Shown here one piece after another: positions 23,951 through 31,955 of a DNA stretch of 45,029 bases. The stretch is from assembly GCA_015056305.1 (NCBI GenBank), contig SVGO01000010.1, forward strand, positions 1-45,029. Direction: 5' to 3'. The first letter of the stretch is position 1; every line of letters begins with the position of its first letter. The position numbers were made by a program, and so were the translations under genes. Below the pieces are notes generated by a model. The model was not told where the DNA came from. It did no database searches and worked only from the letters and a program-made list of their open reading frames with translations. The DNA is from Clostridiales bacterium (GTDB lineage Bacteria > Bacillota > Clostridia > Christensenellales > Aristaeellaceae).

Positions 23951-25906
23951 GTGATTTGCCCAAACTGCGGACGGGAGCTTCCCGATACTGCTCGTGTGTG
24001 CCCGGGCTGCTCTGCTGTTCAGCGTGTATTCAAGCGCAGACATGGGGATGCGGATATTCCCGAACCCAGCGAGCCTGTCCGCGTATCGCGCCGTGTTGCG
24101 CCGGAATTATCCGATGACAAGCACAAAGGCGAGCAAGAACCGCGAAAGCAGAATACCTCGACCCCAAATCGAATGCTAAGGCAGCCGGTCGGACCGCGAA
24201 CAGGCAGCGCAGGCAATGTTCCCATCGGACTGAGCAAGCAAGCAGCCAGAAATCAGGCTCAAGTCCGACATGTGCGAAGAGCTCCTGACCATATTCGACG
24301 TAAGGTGGACGCCCGCCCCGCGATGATGGATCCTCCGATCTATCGTAAATCCCATAAGCGCCTTTTGCGAGTGGTGTTTGTCATCCTGCTGCTTGTGCTC
24401 TTTGTCGCATCGGCAGGCGGATATATGCTCTTTGGAACAGAGAATGGTCATCATCTGATGGCTACTTGGGGCTGGTCTGTTGCCCGAACGGATGCATATG
24501 TGACGCTCGGCCGAGAGCTGCTTGAGCAGGCTTATTTTACCAGATCGCTCGAGATGCTCAATGTCGCTGTTGAGCGCGAGCCGGAGAATGTTGATGCGCT
24601 AGTGCTGATGGGCCAGGCCTATACGGAACTGGGAAGGACAGAGGATGCAGTCGCGATTTACGAATCGCTGATTCACGACATTGCGCCGGCGCATCCGAGT
24701 GCCTACCGTAACCTGATCAAAATCTATCAGCAGCAGGGGTATCATGCCGAGGCGCTTGCACTGATGAAAACGGCTGCGCTCAATGCCAACAGTACACAGG
24801 AATTTGACGTTATGCTGCGCGAGTATACGCCCGAGGCGCCGTCGCTGTCTCACACGGAAGGCCGTTATAATTCGGAAATCAACGTGACCATCACGATCCC
24901 ACAGGGACAGACGGTATACTATTCCATTGACGGCACTGACCCCTCTGAGTCCGGTCTGGTCTATACCGAAGGTACGCAGATCCATATTCCGGAAGGGAAA
25001 ATGACAGTTAAAGCGATCGGCTTTACTGAAAATGGCATGCCCAGCGAGCAGATAACCGCTAATTACACGGTCATTATCCCGACTCCGGCTGCACCAAAGG
25101 CCAATTATGCGTCCGGTGTCTATAAAAAAGCGCCAAAGGTCTCTCTGCGTCCCGGTTCTGAGGATAAAAAAGAGAATGACATGATTGTCGCCATTTACTA
25201 TACACTCGACGGACGCCAAGCGACAACAGATTCCACGCTCTATACTGAGCCTATTCAGCTGCCGATCGGTGATTCGCGGCTGAGAGCAATCGCCGTGGCA
25301 AGCAACGGAAAAATCAGCTATGAGATGAACGTCACCTATAAGGTTGAAGGCAATCTTAAGAACATGTTCGGTGCCAAGGATACATTCAAGAACATGGAAC
25401 TCTACAAAACGGGCTACAATACATTCAGCAAGGCATGGGGTGCGCCCAAGAGCTATGAGGTGCTCCCGCAGGAAGAGTGGTATGGTCCGGAGCTGGAGAG
25501 CTATGAGGCTGTATATAGCTGGGGAACGGCACGATTCTGCATCAAAACGACGGGCGGAAGTCCTGTGCTCTATGCACTGGATACTGCTAACAGCAAAATG
25601 ATTGCGCCGCGTACGACACGGATTGGCATGAGTGCAGAAGATGTGCTTTCGAAGTTCCGCGATCTGGGACAGGCACCTTTGGATGCGGATGGTAATCGTC
25701 TGCTTTATAACTATAATTCCGGTAACTATCAGTTTGGTACGTATCGGAAAGAAGCGGACGGACATTATGCTATCCATTATTACTATCCGATCGGCGACGA
25801 CAGAGAGATTTTTGTCGAGTTGTCATACTATCTTGACGAGAATCAGGAAGTGGCCCGAATCGTCTGGCAGCGTTATCTTTCTGAAGTCACTGCGTCCGGA
25901 ACATAA
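23951..25906 (+). CDS. Membrane protein: zinc ribbon, TM helix, TPR, chitobiase-like repeats
   Basis: The 651-residue protein begins with a zinc ribbon (C3, C6, C17, C20: CPNC...CPGC), then a basic Pro-rich linker, one membrane helix (about 138-160), TPR-type repeats (about 180-290), two repeats with YYSIDGTDP and YYTLDGR (about 297-375 and 380-465) that resemble the CHB_HEX_C chitobiase-like beta domain, and a C-terminal domain (about 470-651) I do not recognise. The ribbon should be cytoplasmic and the rest outside. The start is GTG with AAGGAGG ten bases upstream. It is the last gene of the run. Function is unknown; a wall- or carbohydrate-linked role is possible. Confidence 0.75.
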   Translation: MICPNCGRELPDTARVCPGCSAVQRVFKRRHGDADIPEPSEPVRVSRRVAPELSDDKHKGEQEPRKQNTSTPNRMLRQPVGPRTGSAGNVPIGLSKQAARNQAQVRHVRRAPDHIRRKVDARPAMMDPPIYRKSHKRLLRVVFVILLLVLFVASAGGYMLFGTENGHHLMATWGWSVARTDAYVTLGRELLEQAYFTRSLEMLNVAVEREPENVDALVLMGQAYTELGRTEDAVAIYESLIHDIAPAHPSAYRNLIKIYQQQGYHAEALALMKTAALNANSTQEFDVMLREYTPEAPSLSHTEGRYNSEINVTITIPQGQTVYYSIDGTDPSESGLVYTEGTQIHIPEGKMTVKAIGFTENGMPSEQITANYTVIIPTPAAPKANYASGVYKKAPKVSLRPGSEDKKENDMIVAIYYTLDGRQATTDSTLYTEPIQLPIGDSRLRAIAVASNGKISYEMNVTYKVEGNLKNMFGAKDTFKNMELYKTGYNTFSKAWGAPKSYEVLPQEEWYGPELESYEAVYSWGTARFCIKTTGGSPVLYALDTANSKMIAPRTTRIGMSAEDVLSKFRDLGQAPLDADGNRLLYNYNSGNYQFGTYRKEADGHYAIHYYYPIGDDREIFVELSYYLDENQEVARIVWQRYLSEVTASGT

Positions 25907-25915
25907 GCGATTTGC

Positions 25916-25944
25916 TTGACAAATGCTGTATAAAATCCTATAAT
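25916..25944 (+). promoter_or_regulatory. Consensus promoter for the metG T-box leader
   Basis: Perfect TTGACA (25916-25921), 17 bases, perfect TATAAT (25939-25944). It begins 10 bases after the previous stop codon. Confidence 0.9.
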
Positions 25945-25951
25945 AGTAAAG

Positions 25952-26186
25952 CATATTGACAGCTGAGAAGAAGAGAGCGACCGAAGAAACACCCAAAGAG
26001 AGCCGGGGAAGGTGAAAGCCGGCGGTGACGGACCGGTTGGTATGGCTTTGGAGCGTCTGCGATGAATGAAGCGCAGCGGTTAGTTCCCGTTATAGAACAA
26101 AGAGGCGTGCAGGCTTTGGTTTGTGCGCAAATCAGGGTGGTACCACGATACTTTCGTCCCTCGCAGATGCGGGGGGCGTTTTTTTA
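25952..26186 (+). promoter_or_regulatory. T-box leader of metG (methionine-responsive)
   Basis: The leader contains the stem I AG-bulge and distal-loop segments (AGAGAGCCGGGG, GGTGAAAGCC), a candidate specifier codon ATG at 26042-26044, the T-box sequence AGGGTGGTACCACG (26134-26147), and a terminator stem CGTCCCTCGC/GCGGGGGGCG (26155-26178) followed by eight T's. Uncharged tRNA-Met should favour the antiterminator and metG expression. The specifier position is inferred from its surroundings. Confidence 0.93.
26155..26186 (+). terminator. Regulated terminator of the metG T-box
   Basis: Ten-pair stem with three to four G-U pairs, loop AGAT, then an eight-T run. Its 5' arm lies close behind the T-box sequence, as in other T-box leaders. 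Confidence 0.88.
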
Positions 26187-26199
26187 AGGAGAGGGAATC

Positions 26200-28191
26200 A
26201 TGAGCGAAAAGCAGAAATTCTACATCACGACGCCGATTTATTATCCCAGCGATAATCTGCATATCGGCCATAGCTATTGTTCGACTGCTGCTGATACGAT
26301 GGCGCGTTTTAAGAAGCAGACGGGTTATGACGTCTTCTTCCTGACCGGAACGGATGAGCACGGACAGAAGATCGAGCGCAAAGCGGAGGCTGCCGGCGTG
26401 ACCCCGCAGGCGTATGTCGACAATATCGTTGCCGGCATCAAGGATCTCTGGAAGCTGATGGACGTGGAGTATGATGACTTTATCCGTACCACGGATGAGC
26501 GTCATGTCAAGTCTGTTCAGAAGATCTTCAAGAAGCTCCACGATCAGGGCGATATCTACAAGAGCGAGTACGAGGGCCTGTACTGCACGCCCTGCGAGTC
26601 TTTCTGGACGGAGCTGCAGCTCAAGGATGGCTGCTGCCCGGACTGCGGCCGTCCGGTCGAAAAGACCCGAGAGGAAAGCTATTTCTTCCGTCTTTCCAAG
26701 TATCAGGATTGGCTGATCGATTATATCAAGACCCATCCGGACTTCATCCAGCCGCCGTCCCGCACGACGGAGATGCTCAATAACTTCCTTATCCCGGGTC
26801 TGCAGGATCTGTGCGTTTCCCGTACGACGCTCAAGTGGGGTATTCCGGTTGATTTCGATCCGAAACACACCGTCTATGTCTGGGTTGATGCGCTGACGAA
26901 CTACATCAACGCGCTGGGCTACGGTTCTGATGACGATACGCTCTATCAGAAGTACTGGCCGGCGGATATCCATCTCGTTGGCAAGGAGATTGTCCGTTTC
27001 CACACCATCATCTGGCCGATCATGCTCCATGCGCTGGGTCTGCCGCTTCCTAAGCAGGTCTTTGGCCATGGCTGGCTGGTCATGGGCGGCGGCAAGATGA
27101 GCAAGTCCAAGGGCAATGTCGTGGATCCGGTGAAGCTCTGCAACCGCTATTCTTCTGACGCCGTGCGCTACTTCCTTATGCGCGAGATGCCGTTCGGTTC
27201 CGACGGCGAGTTCACCAACGAAGCGCTGATCAAGCGCATCAATTCCGATCTTGCCAACGATCTGGGCAACCTCGTCAGCCGCAGCGTTGCGATGAATGAG
27301 AAGTACTTCGGCGGCGTGATCCCGACTCCGGCCGAATATACCGAGCTGGATCAGAAACTGATCGATATGGCGACCTCTCTGTGGCAGAGGGTCGAGAAGA
27401 ACATGAACGGTCTGCAGTTCTCCGGTGCGCTTGTTGAGATCTGGAAGCTGATTGGCGAGTGCAACAAGTATATTGATTTGACTACGCCGTGGATTCTTGC
27501 AAAGAATGAAGCGGATCGTCCGCGTCTGGGCACCGTTATGTACGTCCTGCTCGAGTGCGCGCGTATCGTCGCCGTGCTGATCGCGCCGACCATGCCGCGC
27601 ACGCCGGCGCGCATCTTCGCTCAGATTGGTCTGGATGATGAGAATCAGATGACCTGGGAATCCGTCAAGACCTTCGGCGGCGTAAAGCCGGGCAGCATGG
27701 TCAAGAAGGGCGAGGCGCTCTTCCCGCGTATCGACATTGCAAAGGAGCTCGAACTTCTGGAAGCCGAGCGTCTGGCGGCGATCGCCGAAGCTGAGAAGGC
27801 AGCGAAGAAGGAAGAGATCCCGGCTCCGGCTGATGAGGAGAAGACCGTCTTCACGCAGAAGGATCTGTGCCAGTTTGACGACTTTGGGAAGATCCAGCTC
27901 GTCGTGGCAAAGGTGCTCAAGTGTGAGAAGGTACCCAAGGCTGATAAGCTGCTCAAGTCTACGCTCAAGGTCGGAGACACTGAGCGCATTGTCGTCTCCG
28001 GTATTGCCAAGTTCTACACGCCGGAAGAAATGGTGGGCAAGAAGGTCGTTCTGCTAGCGAACCTTGCTCCGCGCAAGATCCGCGGCGTCGAGTCTCACGG
28101 CATGCTGCTGTGCGCCGCCAATGCGGACGACAGCAAGCTCAGCCTGCTGACTGTTGATTCCGACATGGAAGATGGCTGCGAGATCGGCTGA
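26200..28191 (+). CDS. metG: Methionyl-tRNA synthetase
   Basis: The 663-residue class I enzyme charges tRNA-Met. HIGH is at residues 21-24, the zinc-binding cysteines are in CTPCESFW and CPDCGRP, and the KMSKS loop is at 299-303. A C-terminal tRNA-binding domain (about 565-663, FDDFGKIQLVVAKV, PKADKLL) of the Trbp111/EMAP type is fused, as in most bacterial dimeric MetRS. A Glu/Ala-rich linker joins the two. AAGGAGAGGG lies before the ATG. It is controlled by the T-box leader and followed one base later by tatD. Confidence 0.97.
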   Translation: MSEKQKFYITTPIYYPSDNLHIGHSYCSTAADTMARFKKQTGYDVFFLTGTDEHGQKIERKAEAAGVTPQAYVDNIVAGIKDLWKLMDVEYDDFIRTTDERHVKSVQKIFKKLHDQGDIYKSEYEGLYCTPCESFWTELQLKDGCCPDCGRPVEKTREESYFFRLSKYQDWLIDYIKTHPDFIQPPSRTTEMLNNFLIPGLQDLCVSRTTLKWGIPVDFDPKHTVYVWVDALTNYINALGYGSDDDTLYQKYWPADIHLVGKEIVRFHTIIWPIMLHALGLPLPKQVFGHGWLVMGGGKMSKSKGNVVDPVKLCNRYSSDAVRYFLMREMPFGSDGEFTNEALIKRINSDLANDLGNLVSRSVAMNEKYFGGVIPTPAEYTELDQKLIDMATSLWQRVEKNMNGLQFSGALVEIWKLIGECNKYIDLTTPWILAKNEADRPRLGTVMYVLLECARIVAVLIAPTMPRTPARIFAQIGLDDENQMTWESVKTFGGVKPGSMVKKGEALFPRIDIAKELELLEAERLAAIAEAEKAAKKEEIPAPADEEKTVFTQKDLCQFDDFGKIQLVVAKVLKCEKVPKADKLLKSTLKVGDTERIVVSGIAKFYTPEEMVGKKVVLLANLAPRKIRGVESHGMLLCAANADDSKLSLLTVDSDMEDGCEIG

Positions 28192-28192
28192 T

Positions 28193-28999
28193 ATGAGCAA
28201 AACAATTCTTGCGGAATATCCGCCTCTGATTGGGCTGTTTGATACGCATTCGCATCCTAACGACGGTCGGTTTGACGCCGACCGTGAGGATGTGTTTGCG
28301 CGGATGCGTGAAACGCAAATGATTTCCGTGTGTGTCGGTGCAGATATGGCTTCCAGCAGAGAGTCTGTCGAGTTGGCCAGGCGCGAGCCGATGTTCTATG
28401 CATCTGTCGGCGTGCATCCGCATGACGCCAAGGATTTTACAGATGCAGACGTGCCCGTACTGACCGATTGGCTCACCAAAGAGGAGAAGGTTGTTGCGCT
28501 TGGTGAAATCGGTTTGGATTATTACTACGATCTTTCTCCGCGTGATGTCCAGAAGAACGTCTTTGCCAGACAGCTTGATCTGGCGTATGAGCTGGACAAG
28601 CCTGTGATCTTGCATATCCGCGACGCGCACGGCGACGTGATCGATATTCTCAGAGCACACAAGAATCGCTTGCCCCAATGCGTGGTACATTGCTGTTCTG
28701 CCAGTTGGGAAAGTGCAAAGGTGTATATGAACATGGACTGCATGATTTCCTTTGCCGGCCCCGTAACGCTCAAGCGGTCTGTAAATCTGCACGAGATTGC
28801 TGTGAATATGCCGCTGGATCGCATGATGATCGAAACAGACAGCCCGTATCTGGCGCCAGAACCCGTCCGCGGCAGGCGCAATGATCCGACGAATGTCGCG
28901 CATATTTGCCGTTTTATCGCCAATCTGCGCGGCATGGATGCGCAGGATCTTTGTGATGTGACGAGAGAAAACGGCAAGAGGTTTTATCAAATCAAGTAA
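28193..28999 (+). CDS. tatD: TatD family metal-dependent deoxyribonuclease
   Basis: The 268-residue protein has the TatD signature: DTHSHPND (metal HxH), GEIGLDYYY (Glu), HIRDAHGD (His), and ETDSPYLAPEP with the final metal Asp. TatD proteins are Mg-dependent 3'-5' nucleases. The ATG lies one base after the metG stop and has only a weak ribosome site, so translation is probably coupled to metG. The metG-tatD order is common in Firmicutes. Length is typical. Confidence 0.93.
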   Translation: MSKTILAEYPPLIGLFDTHSHPNDGRFDADREDVFARMRETQMISVCVGADMASSRESVELARREPMFYASVGVHPHDAKDFTDADVPVLTDWLTKEEKVVALGEIGLDYYYDLSPRDVQKNVFARQLDLAYELDKPVILHIRDAHGDVIDILRAHKNRLPQCVVHCCSASWESAKVYMNMDCMISFAGPVTLKRSVNLHEIAVNMPLDRMMIETDSPYLAPEPVRGRRNDPTNVAHICRFIANLRGMDAQDLCDVTRENGKRFYQIK

Positions 29000-29006
29000 A
29001 TAGAGC

Positions 29007-29045
29007 AAAAGGAGATTACCAGGCAATGGTAATCTCCTTTTATAT
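29007..29045 (+). terminator. Terminator after tatD, bidirectional
   Basis: Fourteen-pair stem AAAAGGAGATTACC / GGTAATCTCCTTTT, loop AGGCAAT. A-rich on one side and T-rich on the other, so it can also stop the convergent mntP message. Confidence 0.88.
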
Positions 29046-29057
29046 GCTTATATGTAA

Positions 29058-29612
29058 TTATCCTACCAGATGCTCCATCAGAATCTTAAAGCCCATCAGA
29101 ATCAGTACAAGGCCGCCGAAGAATTCTGCGCCATGCTTGTATCTGCTGCCGAAGATGCTGCCAACCTTAACGCCGACAACACAGCAGGCAAAGGTCGTGA
29201 CAGCAATAAAGGATACAGCAGGAATAATGCTGACCTGCAGGAAAGCAAAGCTTACACCTATTGCCAGCGCATCGATGCTGGTGGCGATAGCCAGCGGAAT
29301 CATGGCTTTTACAGAGAAATCGTCATCAACGGAATCGTCGTCTTCACGTGCTTCGCGGATCATGTTGAATCCAATCAAAGCCAGAAGGCCAAAGGCGATA
29401 TAGGGCGCGACAGTCGTCACCAGCGATTCAAACTGGGAACCGAGGATGTATCCAAGCAGCGGCATCGCACCCTGAAAGACGCCGAAGTATAGTCCGCAGA
29501 TGAGCATGTGCTTCATCGTGCAGCGGCGGACAGAAAGGCCCTTGCAGATTGATACGGCAAAAGCGTCCATCGAAAGACCGAGCGCGATAACGAAAAGCTC
29601 CCAAAGTCCCAT
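29058..29612 (-). CDS. mntP: Manganese efflux pump MntP
   Basis: The 184-residue protein has six hydrophobic helices in two homologous halves, each with a conserved Asp in a membrane helix: LGLSMDAFAVSICKG near the N-terminus and IATSIDALAIGVSF near residue 110. This is the MntP/YebN family, which exports Mn2+. A loop of acidic residues (EDDDSVDDD) joins the halves. GAGGAGG lies eight bases before the ATG. A yybP-ykoY riboswitch lies in its leader, which supports the assignment and gives Mn2+-induced expression. Confidence 0.94.
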   Translation of the reverse strand: MGLWELFVIALGLSMDAFAVSICKGLSVRRCTMKHMLICGLYFGVFQGAMPLLGYILGSQFESLVTTVAPYIAFGLLALIGFNMIREAREDDDSVDDDFSVKAMIPLAIATSIDALAIGVSFAFLQVSIIPAVSFIAVTTFACCVVGVKVGSIFGSRYKHGAEFFGGLVLILMGFKILMEHLVG

Positions 29613-29641
29613 AGAAAGATTTCCTCCTCAATTGATATAAG

Positions 29642-29682
29642 AAAAAAGACCCGATCTGCCCGAAATACGGTGCAGATTAGTC
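29642..29682 (-). terminator. Expression-platform terminator of the mntP riboswitch
   Basis: Minus strand stem formed by GACTAATCTGC and GCAGATCGGGTC with a loop of about 18 bases, then six T's. It lies between the aptamer and the mntP ribosome site. Confidence 0.75.
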
Positions 29683-29694
29683 TCGTCATTTCGT

Positions 29695-29780
29695 AAAAAG
29701 CCAGAGGCCTGCCTCAGTATGTTGACCTTATCACGCCGGGATCAATGATATTGGATCCGACGCAGGCTACTCCCTAATGC
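29695..29780 (-). promoter_or_regulatory. yybP-ykoY manganese riboswitch
   Basis: The minus strand has the two conserved parts of the yybP-ykoY aptamer: GGGAGTAGCCTGCG near 29762-29774 and GGTCAACATACTGAGG near 29714-29729, closed by pairing of GCCTGC with GCAGGC. This class binds Mn2+ and activates Mn exporters. The promoter lies directly upstream and a terminator follows. Confidence 0.92.
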
Positions 29781-29787
29781 TTTCCAT

Positions 29788-29816
29788 ATTATAACGTCTT
29801 TGTTTCATGCTGTCAA
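29788..29816 (-). promoter_or_regulatory. Consensus promoter for the mntP riboswitch
   Basis: Minus strand perfect TTGACA (29811-29816), 17 bases, perfect TATAAT (29788-29793). Confidence 0.9.
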
Positions 29817-29824
29817 TCCAAAAG

Positions 29825-29855
29825 AAAAGCCGCGCGCAAAAAACGCACGGCTTTT
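29825..29855 (-). terminator. Terminator of the nucleoside transporter operon
   Basis: Hairpin AAAAGCCGTGCG / CGCGCGGCTTTT with one mismatch and a T-rich loop, eight bases after the last permease stop codon; the 3' arm ends in four T's. Confidence 0.72.
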
Positions 29856-29862
29856 ATGAGAC

Positions 29863-30849
29863 TTAACGCTCCTCGCGGAAATACGCCAGGCCTAAACTGG
29901 CGGGCGGCTGATTCTCACGCTTCTTACGCATGGAAGTCATGACCAGAACAACAATGGTTACGATGTAGGGGACCATCTGAATGAGGTCTGTGATGTAGCC
30001 GGGAACGCTGAAGCCCATCAGTGTCGGCAGGAACTGGTACAGCCAGTAGAGCATGCCAAAGAGATAGGAACCCCAGATAGCGTTGAGCGGCTTCCAGGTC
30101 GTAAAGATGACCAGCGCAACAGCGAGCCAGCCGAGGGCTTCGATCTGACCGGTTGTCGCCCAGATGCCCTGATTGTAATCGAGCACATAATACAGGCCAC
30201 CCAGACCGGAAATGCCGGCACCAAGGCAAGTGGCCATATACTTGTAGCGCGTGACGCCGATACCGGCTGCGTCGGCAGTTGCCGGGTTTTCGCCGATAGC
30301 ACGAAGATTCAGACCAATTCTGGTGTGATTGAGCACATAGTGGAGCACAATAGCCAGAATAATCGCGGTATAGACCATGAAACCATAGCCAAAGACCGTC
30401 TGACCGATGACGCTCAGCTGGGAAAGGCCGGGAATCTTGGTCTGAAAGGTCTTGTAGACCATGCTCTGCGTCGCCGTACGTCCGTCGAGAATGAACACAC
30501 CGAAGAAGTTGGCGACGCCCATGCCGAACGTCGTCAGCGCAAGACCGGTGACGTTCTGATTGGCGCGCAGGCTGATGGTCAGGAAGCTGTAAATCAGGCC
30601 GCCGAGCATGGATGCGATGAACGCACAGCAGAGTGCGAGAACCACGCTGAATACCATATTCGGATTGGCGACCGTGTTCTCGTACAGGTACGCGCTTGCA
30701 AAGCCGGCAAAGCCGCCGAGATACATAATGCCTGGAACACCAAGGTTCAGATTGCCGGATTTTTCAGTCAGGATTTCGCCCATAGCACCGTACATGATGA
30801 TGGTGCCGAAGGGGATTGCGCGAAGAATCCACGCGATCAAAATATCCAT
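29863..30849 (-). CDS. Nucleoside-type ABC transporter permease (second)
   Basis: The 328-residue membrane protein has about eight to nine hydrophobic helices and belongs to the BPD_transp_2 permeases. The segment GENPATADAAGI (about 186-197) is the conserved coupling loop that meets the ATPase. The N-terminus (GEILTEKSGNLNLGVPG) is typical of the NupC/YufQ-type subunit of BMP-dependent nucleoside importers. Its ATG overlaps the previous stop by one base (TGATG), so the two permeases are translationally coupled. It ends the operon. Confidence 0.92.
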   Translation of the reverse strand: MDILIAWILRAIPFGTIIMYGAMGEILTEKSGNLNLGVPGIMYLGGFAGFASAYLYENTVANPNMVFSVVLALCCAFIASMLGGLIYSFLTISLRANQNVTGLALTTFGMGVANFFGVFILDGRTATQSMVYKTFQTKIPGLSQLSVIGQTVFGYGFMVYTAIILAIVLHYVLNHTRIGLNLRAIGENPATADAAGIGVTRYKYMATCLGAGISGLGGLYYVLDYNQGIWATTGQIEALGWLAVALVIFTTWKPLNAIWGSYLFGMLYWLYQFLPTLMGFSVPGYITDLIQMVPYIVTIVVLVMTSMRKKRENQPPASLGLAYFREER

Positions 30850-31955
30850 CAGCCCACCTCCTTGGTAATCGTCTCATGCCTGCTGCGGCGGAAAATCGGC
30901 TTATAGTTGATGAAGAACTCACTGCCGAGGATGAAGAAGAGAATGATACCGGCGATGATATCCGAGGCAAAGTCGTTGAGGTTATAAGCCGATGCAATTT
31001 CGCCTGCGCCCTTCTCCAGGAAGATCAGCAGGAACGAAATCAGGGCCATATAGAACGTATTGAACTTTGCCAGCCACGCAACGATAATGGCCGTGAAGCC
31101 GTTGCCGCCGGCGGTACCGGTGGAAATGGTCTGGTCGCGGCCGCCGACAATCAGGAAGCCGGTCAGACCGCAGAGCGCACCGGAAAGGATCATCGTACGG
31201 ATAATGACCTTGCCGACGTTAATGCCGGCATAGCGTGCAGTATTCTCGCTCTCGCCCACGACAGCGATTTCGTAGCCCTGCTTAGAATAGCGCAGATAGC
31301 AGTACATAAGCACGACCAGCAGCACAACAACGAGAAGATTAATGTTGTATCGCTGACCGAAGAACTGCGGGAACCAGCCGGCTTTAGTTTTCATGTTCAG
31401 CTTGCCCAGACCGGAAGCCTGACCGCGCCAGATGTTGACGCAGCAGGCGACAATCTGAATAGCGACATAGTTCATCATCAGGGTGAACAGTGTCTCGTTT
31501 GTTCCAAGCCGGGATTTGAACCATGCCGGTACATAACCCCACAGTGCACCGGCAAAAACAGCGGCGACAAGCATGGCAGTATAGAGCAGAGGAGCAGGCA
31601 GCTTGCCGCCGTAGTACACCATCACAGCAGCTGTCGCCAGCGCGCCCATGAGCACCTGGCCTTCAGCGCCGATATTCCAGAAACGCATCTTGAATGCAGG
31701 CGCAAGGGCAATGCCGATGAGCAGAAGGGAAGCAAGATCTCTCATTGCCCAGGAGAAGCGCATGGCGGTCGAGAAGGTTCCCTGGAACATCGTCGTGTAG
31801 ACAGAGAAGGGATTGAGCCCCGTGACAAAGTAGATGAACAATGCGTCGACGACCAGCGCCAGAAGCACGGAGATCAGACGAACAAAAATCTTCAGCTTGA
31901 AGGGAGATTCGCCGCGCTTGACAATGCGCAGAAGCGGTTCGTGCGAAGCAGCCAT
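30849..31955 (-). CDS. Nucleoside-type ABC transporter permease (first)
   Basis: The 368-residue membrane protein belongs to the same permease family as its downstream neighbour and is typical of the NupB/YufP-type subunit, with the coupling loop VGESENTARYAGI (about 235-247) and about nine hydrophobic helices. I chose ATG 31955, which overlaps the ATPase stop by one base (TAATG) and has AAGGAGG about ten bases upstream. A longer frame to 32063 lies inside the ATPase gene. The stop overlaps the next ATG. Together with the other permease it should form the membrane channel. Confidence 0.92.
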   Translation of the reverse strand: MAASHEPLLRIVKRGESPFKLKIFVRLISVLLALVVDALFIYFVTGLNPFSVYTTMFQGTFSTAMRFSWAMRDLASLLLIGIALAPAFKMRFWNIGAEGQVLMGALATAAVMVYYGGKLPAPLLYTAMLVAAVFAGALWGYVPAWFKSRLGTNETLFTLMMNYVAIQIVACCVNIWRGQASGLGKLNMKTKAGWFPQFFGQRYNINLLVVVLLVVLMYCYLRYSKQGYEIAVVGESENTARYAGINVGKVIIRTMILSGALCGLTGFLIVGGRDQTISTGTAGGNGFTAIIVAWLAKFNTFYMALISFLLIFLEKGAGEIASAYNLNDFASDIIAGIILFFILGSEFFINYKPIFRRSRHETITKEVG

